Assembly: GCF_002027705.1 (NCBI RefSeq)
Contig: NZ_MBTG01000045.1
Coordinates: 186,001 to 250,000, forward strand
Source of the DNA: Paenibacillus ferrarius
GTDB taxonomy: Bacteria; Bacillota; Bacilli; Paenibacillales; NBRC-103111
Length of the DNA: 64,000 nt
Reading direction: 5' to 3'
The notes under the pieces were generated by a model. It worked only from the letters and a program-made list of their open reading frames with translations. It did not search any database and had not been told where the DNA came from. The position numbers were made by a program, and so were the translations under genes. Below are positions 54,790 to 63,056 of the stretch, in pieces. The stretch's first letter is position 1; the number at the start of each line of letters is the position of its first letter.

Positions 54790-54975
54790 ATGAGTGAGTT
54801 CGTCACGGAGCATAAAACTATTTTTTCACTTTCTACACTCCTAAATATAGAACCCAATATGCTGCTTAGACTATGCCGTTATATTGAATCGAGAGGTTAC
54901 TTCTTTCATAAATCGGAGGAAGGCTCCCTGCAATTTACAGATCGAGATATCGCCGTTATCCTCGCCCATTACTGA
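54790..54975 (+). CDS. 61-aa helix-turn-helix-like small protein
   Basis: ATG 54790 has GGAGGAGG 10 bases upstream; a TTG 21 bases earlier is part of that site. LSTLLNIEPNMLLRLCRYIESRGYFF followed by SLQFTDRDIAVILAHY resembles the MerR-like or RacA-like DNA-binding fold (helix, turn, helix, wing, helix). The stop codon lies inside a hairpin. DNA binding is inference. Confidence 0.65.
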   Translation: MSEFVTEHKTIFSLSTLLNIEPNMLLRLCRYIESRGYFFHKSEEGSLQFTDRDIAVILAHY

Positions 54976-54987
54976 TGGGCTTTTTGT
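54964..54987 (+). terminator. Terminator overlapping the stop of the 61-aa gene
   Basis: GCCCAT and ATGGGC around a 5-base loop, then TTTTTG. The TGA stop is in the loop. Confidence 0.75.
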
Positions 54988-55002
54988 TTGCCTGCCTACA
55001 AC

Positions 55003-55050
55003 AAAACCAGTCCAAGACACGGAAATGCGTGATCTTTGGACTGGTTTTTG
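55003..55050. terminator. Terminator after the SLH protein gene
   Basis: AAACCAGTCCAA and TTTGGACTGGTTTTT arms with an inner GATCACGCATTTCCGTGTC hairpin; works for the convergent SLH gene and as a backup for the small gene. Confidence 0.85.
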
Positions 55051-55074
55051 TTTATTTCCGGAAGGAAAGCAATC

Positions 55075-57096
55075 TTATTTGACAATGATGGCTGTTACAA
55101 CCTTATTCTTGCCATTCAGCTGAATCAGATGACCTTCGGTAAACAAGGACAAGTTGCCCGAAACAGTGACACCTGTGGACACCGTATAAATCGTTGTTTG
55201 TTCTTTACCATCTATCGTTTGAACGATAGAAATCGTTGCAAGCCCGCCTTGGGCATTGAGGGTAGTTCCTTTTAATGTGCCTAAAAGTTCAAACGGCTGA
55301 TCCGCATCAATCATTTTGGTTACTTCAATATAAATGACTTTATTATCAGAGGTACGGATATCGACCTCATCGCCTGCTTTTAAATCAGAAGCTTTGACCT
55401 TCTTCCCATTTCGATAAACAACAACATTGGGGTGAAGCGTAAAGGTAGTTATAACTCCCGAATTTGTAAGCTTGAGCTCATTGTTGCTGACTACAGCGCT
55501 GACTGTGCCTTTGTTTGTAATCGCTTGAACCATTTTCGTAACTTCAATGTAAATAACTTTGTTTTCGGACGTTTGAATGTTGACTTCGTCCCCCACCTTC
55601 AGCTCGGAAGCGTTGACTTTCAGGCCATTGCGATAAACGATAACATCGGGATGGAGCGGCAGTTCGTAAGGAACACCTGACTTCTGGAGCTTCAGCACAT
55701 TATTGTTAACGACCGCAGTGACAGTTCCGCTGTTGGTGATGGCTTGCGCCGTTTGCGTCACTTCAATGAAGATAACTTTATTGTCGGACGTACGGACATT
55801 TACCTCATCCCCGACAAGCAAAGCGGAAGCATTGACCTTCACACCATTCCGATAAATGACAACATCCGGGTGCAGGACATATTCGGTGGCAACACCTGAT
55901 TTCGTCAGCCTCAGCACATTGCTGCTCACTGCCAAGCTGACAGTCCCGCTGCTGGAAACAGGTACAACAGATCGCGTGACTTCAATGTAAATGACTTTAT
56001 TGTCCGATGTGCGAATATTGATTTCATCACCAATTTTCAAATCATAGACATTCACTTTCATACCGTTGCGATAGACGACAACATCTGGGTGAAGCGCAAG
56101 TGTAGAGGTAGCGCCAGCCTTCGTTAACGTCAACGTATTATTGCTCACTGCCGCACTCACGGTGCCGCTGTAAAGGATGGATTGCACAGCTTTGGTTACT
56201 TCGATGAAAACGACCTGATTATTAAATGTACGTATTTTCACCTCGTCCCCTGCTTGTAACGCAGAAGCGTTTACTTTGGCCCCATTCCGATAAATGAATA
56301 CGTCCGGGTGCAGGGAATACGCTGATGTTGTTCCAGAACTCTTGATACTTAGCGTGTTATTCGCAACTACTTTAGTAATCGTGCCTGTGAGCGTGTTATT
56401 CCCTTGATCCGGCAATTGTCCGCCTGTACGATCAAGCAGCGCCGCAAGCTCAGCCCGTGTGACCGATTGGTTGGGCCTAAATGTATTATCTTCGAAGCCA
56501 TCGACCAATCCTTTCTCAATGGCGACAGCAATGTAGCCAACAGAACCTGCCGGGATCTGCTTCGCGTCTTTGAAAGACAGCGTCGTGTTCATTTTCGCCT
56601 TCGCCTGTGCCTCCAATTTCAATGCCTTCACCAGAAGCGTCGTTGCCCACAAGCGGTCTCCACTCTTTTGAGGCTGAACACTGTCATCATTTTCCGAAAA
56701 CAAATCATTTTCTAAAGCGACAGCGACATAACCAACCGCCCATGAAGGAATTTGATTGGCATCTTTGAAGTTCAATTTGGTATTCATGGCCGACGCAGAT
56801 TCAGCCTGGCTGCGAAGCCCCATCAAACGAACGGCAGCCGTAATCGCTTCAATCCGCGAAACAGTATTATGCGGTTTGAACGTCCCATCTTCATAGCCAT
56901 CAAATACACGTTTCGATGCCAAGCTGGCGATATAGCGGATTGCCCATTCCGCGCTTTGCAAATCGTCAAAGGTCAGATGAATCTCAACTTTTTTGTCCTC
57001 ATTTTTAGCACCGTTATCTTTTGCCAAAACGGCCGTGCTGCCTCCCGTGATCATAACAAAAGCTAGACAAGTTGCTACGACTTTTTTGAACACCAA
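55075..57096 (-). CDS. SLH-domain surface protein with five tandem 73-aa repeats
   Basis: The 673-residue product has a signal peptide (about 1-25), three S-layer-homology domains (about 40-95, 108-160, 170-225; for example FDGYEDGTFKPHNTVSRIEA) that bind the wall polymer, and five repeats of about 73 residues (about 235-600). Each repeat has the pattern GTV-x-A-V, a LHPDVxxYRNGxKV core and VGDEVNIRTSDNKVIYIEVT. A sixth, divergent unit lacking that core ends the protein. SLH domain 2 is degenerate. The repeats look like beta-barrel-type modules with unknown ligand. Single-gene unit. Confidence 0.88.
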   Translation of the reverse strand: MVFKKVVATCLAFVMITGGSTAVLAKDNGAKNEDKKVEIHLTFDDLQSAEWAIRYIASLASKRVFDGYEDGTFKPHNTVSRIEAITAAVRLMGLRSQAESASAMNTKLNFKDANQIPSWAVGYVAVALENDLFSENDDSVQPQKSGDRLWATTLLVKALKLEAQAKAKMNTTLSFKDAKQIPAGSVGYIAVAIEKGLVDGFEDNTFRPNQSVTRAELAALLDRTGGQLPDQGNNTLTGTITKVVANNTLSIKSSGTTSAYSLHPDVFIYRNGAKVNASALQAGDEVKIRTFNNQVVFIEVTKAVQSILYSGTVSAAVSNNTLTLTKAGATSTLALHPDVVVYRNGMKVNVYDLKIGDEINIRTSDNKVIYIEVTRSVVPVSSSGTVSLAVSSNVLRLTKSGVATEYVLHPDVVIYRNGVKVNASALLVGDEVNVRTSDNKVIFIEVTQTAQAITNSGTVTAVVNNNVLKLQKSGVPYELPLHPDVIVYRNGLKVNASELKVGDEVNIQTSENKVIYIEVTKMVQAITNKGTVSAVVSNNELKLTNSGVITTFTLHPNVVVYRNGKKVKASDLKAGDEVDIRTSDNKVIYIEVTKMIDADQPFELLGTLKGTTLNAQGGLATISIVQTIDGKEQTTIYTVSTGVTVSGNLSLFTEGHLIQLNGKNKVVTAIIVK

Positions 57097-57305
57097 GCTT
57101 CACTCTCCTTTTAACTTAGAATATTGCGTGTATCAGAAGAATTCGTACGTCTGGTTATTATTAGGAGGGTGACCTTATAATTACCACAAAATAAATAACC
57201 AATCTATATCAACATCCTAGATACGGCTTAACAAATTTATCATACAAGGTGTAAATAAACTGTCAGAATGTGTAAATCATTTGCGGGAAATTACCACTGG
57301 CAAGA

Positions 57306-57712
57306 ATGAATAGGAGGGCGGAGGTACTGGTGGTGCTGGAGTGCTGGTGCTGGTGCCGGTGGTGCTGGTGGTACTGGTGGTGCTGGAGTGCTGGTGCTGG
57401 TGCCGGTGGTGCTGGTGGTGCCGGTGGTGCTGGTGCTGGTGGTGCCGGTGGTGCTGGTGGTGCCGGTGGTGCTGGTGGTGCCGGTGGTGCCGGTGGTGCC
57501 GGTGGTGCTGGTGGTGCCGGAGGTGCTGGTGGTGCCGGTGGTGTTGGTGGTGCTGGTGCTGGTGCTCGTGCTGGTGCTGGTGGTGCTCGTGGTGCTCGTG
57601 GTGCTCGTGGTGTCGGAGGTGCTGGTGGTGCTGGTGGTGCTGGTGGTGCCGGTGGTGTTGGTGTTGGTGTTGGTGGTGGTGTTGGTGGTGCTGGTGCTCG
57701 TGCTGGGTGATA
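57306..57712. repeat. GGTGCY trinucleotide-pair array with 47-bp internal repeats
   Basis: About 400 bases built of GGT, GCT and GCC steps. A 47-base unit starting GGTACTGGTGGTGCTGGAGT occurs twice in a row at 57322 and 57369. Every frame stays open on both strands, giving Gly-Ala, Val-Leu, Trp-Cys or His-Gln repeats, so I do not call a gene. It may be the remains of a collagen-like or glycine-rich coding repeat. The stretch 57097-57305 before it shows no gene. Confidence 0.8.
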
Positions 57713-57781
57713 GAAGTGCTGGAAGTGCTGGAAGTGCCGGAGGCTGGAAGTACTGGAAATGCTGACGAGGGGAGGTGCATC

Positions 57782-58018
57782 ATGAATATAGAAGAAATTA
57801 AGCGGATTATGCTCAGTGATTCGGCATCCATGAAGTCCCCCTCATGTCTCTGGTTGCCAAGGTTGAAAACCTCGAAAACGAAAATAAGGAACTTAGGCGG
57901 CAATTTGGCCAAAACTCGCACAACAGCAGCCGGCCGCTGTCTAGTGACCTCAAACGTGAACCTAAAAATCACCGGAAGTCCGGCGGCAAAAAGGGCTGAG
58001 CTGACCTCTCGGCCCTGA
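57782..58018 (+). pseudogene. Remnant of IS66-family transposase (TnpC N-terminus), frameshifted
   Basis: ATG 57782 follows GGGGAGGTG and starts [17 protein letters not shown]. After residue 18 the frame is lost; from about 57844 another frame gives [20 protein letters not shown] followed by [20 protein letters not shown] and a KSGGKKG tail. The N-S-x-NSS-x-P-SSD motif after a leucine-zipper-like segment is the hallmark of the IS66 transposase N-terminus. The gene then stops, so only about 15% of it remains. Confidence 0.75.
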
Positions 58019-58042
58019 AGGGCACACTTTTGCTTGTGTAGA

Positions 58043-58205
58043 TCAACTTTGTGAGAACTGCACTGCCTCTTTAAAAAGCTGAAAGGGAATATTGGCATCT
58101 CGAAGATACCCAAAATACTTCCTTGTGGTCACGGAATCGTGTCCAAAGATTTGTGGTCTTGCTCTTACGTGGGTATTCCTCTGCGCCCCGATTCGAAGCG
58201 AGGCT
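58043..58205 (-). pseudogene. Possible tyrosine-recombinase C-terminal remnant
   Basis: An open reverse frame with no start gives RARPQIFGHDSVTTRKYF followed by GYLRDANIPFQLFKEAVQ and a stop. G-H-x-S-V-T-T-R-x-Y recalls the GH...TT...Y end of phage-type integrases, but the upstream HxxR motif is missing. Low confidence. Confidence 0.25.
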
Positions 58206-58271
58206 CCTTTTTAGCTCGAATTTGCTGCTTCACCTCTATACAGGCATAGAGATGTCAAAAACCTATCGACG

Positions 58272-58327
58272 CTCATACCCTAAACAGACGACGTCCTCAT
58301 ACCCTAAACAAGCGACGTCCTCATACC
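58272..58327. repeat. 24-bp tandem direct repeat, 2.3 copies
   Basis: CTCATACCCTAAACAGACGA plus CGTC, repeated with two changes directly after itself and followed by a third CTCATACC. Confidence 0.7.
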
Positions 58328-58369
58328 GAAGCTGGCAGATTGCCTCAAGCCCGTCTATGTCGCACTTTT

Positions 58370-58565
58370 TCGCATATTCCTGCAAATATGCATCCTTTTC
58401 CTCTTAGAAATCAGCAAAAACGTGAAAAGCCTGCGATTATGCATCCTTTGGAGACCTTTTTCCGCATCCTGAGAGGAAAAGCTTAAAAAGCCTGCACAAT
58501 CGCAGGTATTTCCAATTTTCTTGCGATATTGCTGAAAAAGGATGCACTTTTGCAGGCTTTCTAGG
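58370..58565. repeat. Intergenic repeat family A, copy 2
   Basis: CCTGCAAATATGCATCCTTTT, CCTGCGATTATGCATCCTTT, CCTGCACAATCGCAGG and GATGCACTTTTGCAGG occur in this order with TTTTTCCGCATCC-type spacers. They match the modules at 36237-36424. No gene is seen between 58205 and 58696. Confidence 0.7.
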
Positions 58566-58696
58566 CAAGCGCTAGAAAATCCAAGAGCATGCAGCACTTT
58601 GAGCTTACTTTTCGAGTCGCGAAGGGCTCATAGGTTTGGCGCTAGCCCTCACATTATGCTATGTTGGATAAAAGTGTAAGCAAAGGAGCGAACGAA

Positions 58697-61600
58697 ATGA
58701 CGGACAATGCGCTGAAGCTATCTCATTTTCATCCGATTCTGAGGACTTGGTTTTCTTCCCGTTTCGGTGAACCCACCGATGTGCAGAAGCAAGCTTGGAA
58801 ACACATTATTTCCGGCACACATACCCTCATCTCGTCTCCTACGGGATCAGGAAAAACACTGGCAGCTTTGCTGCCTTGCATGGACCGGGTTGCAAAAACA
58901 AAGCAATCGCTTGGGGATAGCTATCAAGCCGGTGTCCGTGTTCTAGTCGTAACGCCGCTCAAGGCGTTAAATAACGATATTCATGATCATTTGATTCATT
59001 TTATAGCAGAAATTGACGAAGCTGCTGCCTCCTCCCCGAAGAAAGCCGATTGGCACGGCTTGCGGGTTGGCGTGCGAACGGGCGATACCACACAAAGCAC
59101 GCGAGCCTCGATGCTGAAAAACCCGCCCGATTTGCTGGTGACAACGCCGGAATCGTTGTACCTTCTCCTCACTTCGCCGCGCGCGAGACAGATGCTGAAG
59201 AGCGTGGAACAGATCGTCGTCGACGAGATCCACGATTTGGCAGCAGACAAGCGCGGCATGCATTTGTCGCTCACGCTGGAACGGCTGGACGCGTGGTGCG
59301 GGCGATCCGTGCAGCGGATCGGCGTGTCTGCCACGCAGAAGCCGATCGAGCGGGTCGCCCGCTTCCTGGGCGGCTGGGAAGCGGATCAGCCGCGGCAGGT
59401 CGGCATTATCGAGAGCAAAGCCGAGAAGCAGTACGCCCTGCAGGTGACGATGCCGGAGCCTGCAAAGCCCGGAGCGGACAAAGAGGAGATATGGACGCCT
59501 CTTGTTGAGCGTTTGCTGCAGCTGATGGACGGCTGCAGCACTGTGCTGATCTTCGCCAATAGCCGCAGGCTGTGCGAACGAATGACATTGCGACTCAATG
59601 ACCATGTCGGTCATGAGATCGCGAAGAGCCACCACGGCAGCGTCGCCCGCGAGAAGCGGCTCGAGGTCGAGCGCTTGCTCAAGGCAGGCGAGCTTCGCTG
59701 CCTCGTAGCCACGTCGTCGCTGGAGCTCGGCATCGACGTGGGTCATGTCGATCTGGTCATCCAGATCGACTCCCCGTTCTCCGCTGCCGCAGGCATCCAG
59801 CGGATCGGCCGTGCCGGCCACGCCGTCGGCAGCGTCAGCCGAGGCGTGCTGCTTGCGCGCAGCCGCAGCCTGCTGCCGGAGCTGGCCGTGCTCAGCCGGC
59901 GGATCGCCGCGCGCGACATCGAGGACATCCGCATTCCGCGGGGCAGCCTCGATGTGTTGGCGCAGCAGCTCGTCGCGATGGGCGCGATGGGCGACGAGCT
60001 GGATGTCGCGCAGCTGGCGCGACTGCTGGCGCAGAGCGATTCCTTCCACGAGCTGCCGGAGGAGCGCTGGTTAGCCATGCTTGAAGTGCTGTCAGGGCTT
60101 TACCCTTTCGTGCGTCCGCTCATCGCATGGGATCGCGAAACCGGCCGTCTCGAACGGTTGGCAGCTACGCAAATGGCTGCATTAACCGGCGCCGGCACCA
60201 TTCCGCAGAGCACGGCCTATCCCGTGCATCACAACGAAACCGGCCTTCATCTCGGAGAGCTCGATGAAGAGTTCATCCATGAGTCGTCAGTCGGCGACGT
60301 CTTCCAGCTGGGCACCGCTTCCTGGCGAATCGTCCGCAAGCGTCCGGAGCGCATCTATGTCCAGGAAGCGGACAATCGCTACAGTGAAATCCCTTTCTGG
60401 CGCGGGGAAAGCGGCGGCAAATCCTTTGAGCTCGGCGTTCAAACGGGTCAACTTTGGCGCGAGCTGCGCGATCGTTTGCAAGCCCAGAGCAGCACCGAGG
60501 CAGACCTCGCTGTCCTAAACTGGCTAAGCGAACAGTACTTTTTTGGCATAGAAGCCAGTCAATCGCTGATCAGTCTCGTCCGCAATCAAATTGCCGTGAA
60601 TACCGTTCCAACCGATACAACTCTAGTCATTGAGTCCTTTCTTGATGAAAACAATCAAGCCCACTATATTCTGCATAGCTTGTTCGGCCGTAAATTAAAC
60701 CGCACTTGGCTGATGGCGATTGAGAAGCAGCTCAAGCGGCATGGACTGGCTGCCCTCTATACAAATGCGAAGGATAATGGCATCGAGCTTATCTTCCCAT
60801 CCTTGCAGGATGCGGTTGTACCCGCCATTCTTTCTATCTCTTTCATAGAAGCGGAGCAGTACGTCATTGAAGCCGTAGCTGAATCCGGCATGTTTGGCGC
60901 AGCCTTCCAGCGGTTAGCTGAAACATCCTTGCTGCTTTCCCGCAGCTTTACGCGCGTCCCCGCTTGGCTGAAGCGGCTGCGCGGGCAAGAACTGATCAAG
61001 GAAGCCCTTCCCTTCAAGGAACGCTTTCCGTTATTTCAGGAGGCCATGCGCGAGTGTTTGGAGGAGCATGTCGACTTGCCCCATTTGCAGCATATTCTGC
61101 AAGTGATTCAACTTGGTACGATTCAGATCGCGGTACATCGCAACCATTTTCCTTCACCGCTTGCCGCACAATTCAAATCCGATTATGTCGCGCAAAAAAT
61201 CTATGAATCCGACGCTTTGACGGAGGATTTGCAAGTGGAACTGCTTGGCTTCAGCCGGCAGATGGCGGCTGATATTTTCGGCGCGGAAGCCATTCGCCGT
61301 GCGGTCAGCCCGCAAATTATGGAGGCCGAAGAGCAGAAGCTCGCCAAAGCTGACGAACCTCTGGCTTCAGCTGCGGAGGTGCTGCGCTTTTTGAAGGAGC
61401 GCGGCGATGCCTCTATTCCCGAGCTCGTCAAGGTGAGTGCCGCCTCCGAAACGCTTGTAGCTGCTTGGATGGATGAGCTTGTGCAGCAAGGCAAAGCAGC
61501 ACTGGCTTACTTCTCGACAACGACGCGATATATTTGCAAGGATGAAATGGCGTTCTATGCCTCACTTTCCAGCGACGCCGTGTCCCGCTCCTTCGTTTTT

Positions 61601-63049
61601 CAGCGCTTTGCCGATGGGAAGCTGTCGTTCACGACCGAAGAACTTGCGGTCCATTTCGACATTGATCCTCAGCTCGCAGCGAGCTGGGTCGAGACCGCTC
61701 TTGCCTCACAGCAGATTGCTGAAGCACCCTTTGCCGATCCAGGCACGGAAGAGCTGTGGACCAGCAGTAAAGTCGCCTCGCGGCTAATTCGCCTGTCCTT
61801 GCAATCCTATCGCCGTGGCGGCGGAGCTATTTCGCCATTCACCTATCTGGCCCATATGCCCCTGAGACGCAAGCTCTCGGATCGCGCTGATGTGCCAGGG
61901 ATGGAAGAGCTGCTTGCAATTATTCAAGATTTGCAAGGCTTCTTCTTGCCTGTGTCACACTGGGAGTCACTCTTGTTCCCAACGCGTCAGCTTGCTTACC
62001 GCAAGCAAGATTTGGATACCTTGTGCTCATCAGGGCAAATTGTCTGGCTTGGCCGCAAAGAGCCGGGCGAGAAGGAAGGACGGATTGCTTTCTTTCTGGC
62101 AGAAAGCCATTCTCTCTTTGAGCCTTGTCTTGCCGCAGTCAGCCACATGCCTGTCTCTCAGCCCTATCTGCTAACGCTGCTGCAGGAGAAAGGGGCGAGC
62201 TTTCTGAGTAAGCTCGGGATTGAAACTGGCAAGCCGCCTTCTGTCTTGTTGGAGGAATTGCTGCAATTGGTATGGGATGGTCAAGCTGCCAATGATCAGT
62301 TCGCGCCACTGAGGCTTCATGCGATGGGCGCCTCGAAGAAACCGGACAAGTTCCAGTCTGGACTTGGCCGCTGGTACGCCCTTAGCAGCTTGTATGAACC
62401 AACTTTTGACAAGCAGGCTTCTGCCATGCAGTGGACCCATCACCTGCTTGAACGTTTTGGGCTTGTCACCAAGGATGTGGTCTCAGCGTTCTGTCCATTC
62501 CCATGGGAAGCTATTCAGTCCGCGCTCCGTCAATTGGAAGAATGGGGAATTGTTGTTCGAGGGTTGTTTATTGCCGACTTGCATGCGCTGCAATTCGCGA
62601 CCAAGACCTTTATCAGCCTGCTGCACCAGCAGCCAGCTATTCCTCTGGCTAGTCAAACCAAGTTCACACTCGTAAGTGCCGTCGATCCAGCCAATCCTTT
62701 TGGACTTCTGCTCGATTGGCCAGAGGTTGCGGGTATTTCCTTCGCACGGAAACAGGGGAATTACCTAGCACTCAAAGGCAGCGAGTGGCTCTACTGGATT
62801 GAAAATAACGGCAAGCGAATTTACCAAATCACTTCTTTGGCAGATACCGCTAGCGATCCATCTATCATCGTTCAGGAACTCAAACTCATGTTCCGTCAAT
62901 TTTTGAAACAACATCAGCTGCGCAAAATCGTCATTGATACTTGGAATGGCGTACGCATCTCCGAAGCGCCGGAACAGGCCTATCTCAAACTTCTGGGCGC
63001 AGAAAAAGACCGCACCAGCTTCGTCCTGTGGCCTAGCCAACTGAGCTGA
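58697..63049 (+). CDS. Lhr-like DEAD/DEAH-box helicase
   Basis: The 1450-residue superfamily 2 helicase has Walker A SSPTGSGKT (46-54), motif II VDEIHDL, motif III GVSATQ and motif VI QRIGRAGHAVG, then a long C-terminal half with winged-helix-like segments, the layout of Lhr (large helicase-related) proteins. Lhr enzymes unwind DNA or RNA-DNA hybrids in repair. ATG 58697 has AAAGGAG; a TTG/ATG frame 36 bases earlier lacks support. Codons from about 59170 to 60080 are sharply more GC-rich than the rest of the gene. Confidence 0.92.
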   Translation: MTDNALKLSHFHPILRTWFSSRFGEPTDVQKQAWKHIISGTHTLISSPTGSGKTLAALLPCMDRVAKTKQSLGDSYQAGVRVLVVTPLKALNNDIHDHLIHFIAEIDEAAASSPKKADWHGLRVGVRTGDTTQSTRASMLKNPPDLLVTTPESLYLLLTSPRARQMLKSVEQIVVDEIHDLAADKRGMHLSLTLERLDAWCGRSVQRIGVSATQKPIERVARFLGGWEADQPRQVGIIESKAEKQYALQVTMPEPAKPGADKEEIWTPLVERLLQLMDGCSTVLIFANSRRLCERMTLRLNDHVGHEIAKSHHGSVAREKRLEVERLLKAGELRCLVATSSLELGIDVGHVDLVIQIDSPFSAAAGIQRIGRAGHAVGSVSRGVLLARSRSLLPELAVLSRRIAARDIEDIRIPRGSLDVLAQQLVAMGAMGDELDVAQLARLLAQSDSFHELPEERWLAMLEVLSGLYPFVRPLIAWDRETGRLERLAATQMAALTGAGTIPQSTAYPVHHNETGLHLGELDEEFIHESSVGDVFQLGTASWRIVRKRPERIYVQEADNRYSEIPFWRGESGGKSFELGVQTGQLWRELRDRLQAQSSTEADLAVLNWLSEQYFFGIEASQSLISLVRNQIAVNTVPTDTTLVIESFLDENNQAHYILHSLFGRKLNRTWLMAIEKQLKRHGLAALYTNAKDNGIELIFPSLQDAVVPAILSISFIEAEQYVIEAVAESGMFGAAFQRLAETSLLLSRSFTRVPAWLKRLRGQELIKEALPFKERFPLFQEAMRECLEEHVDLPHLQHILQVIQLGTIQIAVHRNHFPSPLAAQFKSDYVAQKIYESDALTEDLQVELLGFSRQMAADIFGAEAIRRAVSPQIMEAEEQKLAKADEPLASAAEVLRFLKERGDASIPELVKVSAASETLVAAWMDELVQQGKAALAYFSTTTRYICKDEMAFYASLSSDAVSRSFVFQRFADGKLSFTTEELAVHFDIDPQLAASWVETALASQQIAEAPFADPGTEELWTSSKVASRLIRLSLQSYRRGGGAISPFTYLAHMPLRRKLSDRADVPGMEELLAIIQDLQGFFLPVSHWESLLFPTRQLAYRKQDLDTLCSSGQIVWLGRKEPGEKEGRIAFFLAESHSLFEPCLAAVSHMPVSQPYLLTLLQEKGASFLSKLGIETGKPPSVLLEELLQLVWDGQAANDQFAPLRLHAMGASKKPDKFQSGLGRWYALSSLYEPTFDKQASAMQWTHHLLERFGLVTKDVVSAFCPFPWEAIQSALRQLEEWGIVVRGLFIADLHALQFATKTFISLLHQQPAIPLASQTKFTLVSAVDPANPFGLLLDWPEVAGISFARKQGNYLALKGSEWLYWIENNGKRIYQITSLADTASDPSIIVQELKLMFRQFLKQHQLRKIVIDTWNGVRISEAPEQAYLKLLGAEKDRTSFVLWPSQLS

Positions 63050-63056
63050 GTACGGT

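Noticed and set aside
57277-58113. 278-codon reverse frame rich in His-Gln-His-Arg across the GGTGCY array
   Set aside because: Every frame is open in this simple sequence; the frame also crosses the IS66 remnant on the other strand and lacks a ribosome site. A relic of a coding repeat cannot be excluded.
58250-58330. CRISPR array from the 24-bp direct repeats
   Set aside because: The repeats are directly adjacent without spacers, only 2.3 copies, and no cas genes are present.
58967-60049. 360-codon frame opposite the Lhr helicase
   Set aside because: Falls in the GC-rich part of the helicase gene where stop codons are rare by chance; Arg/His/Gln-rich shadow.
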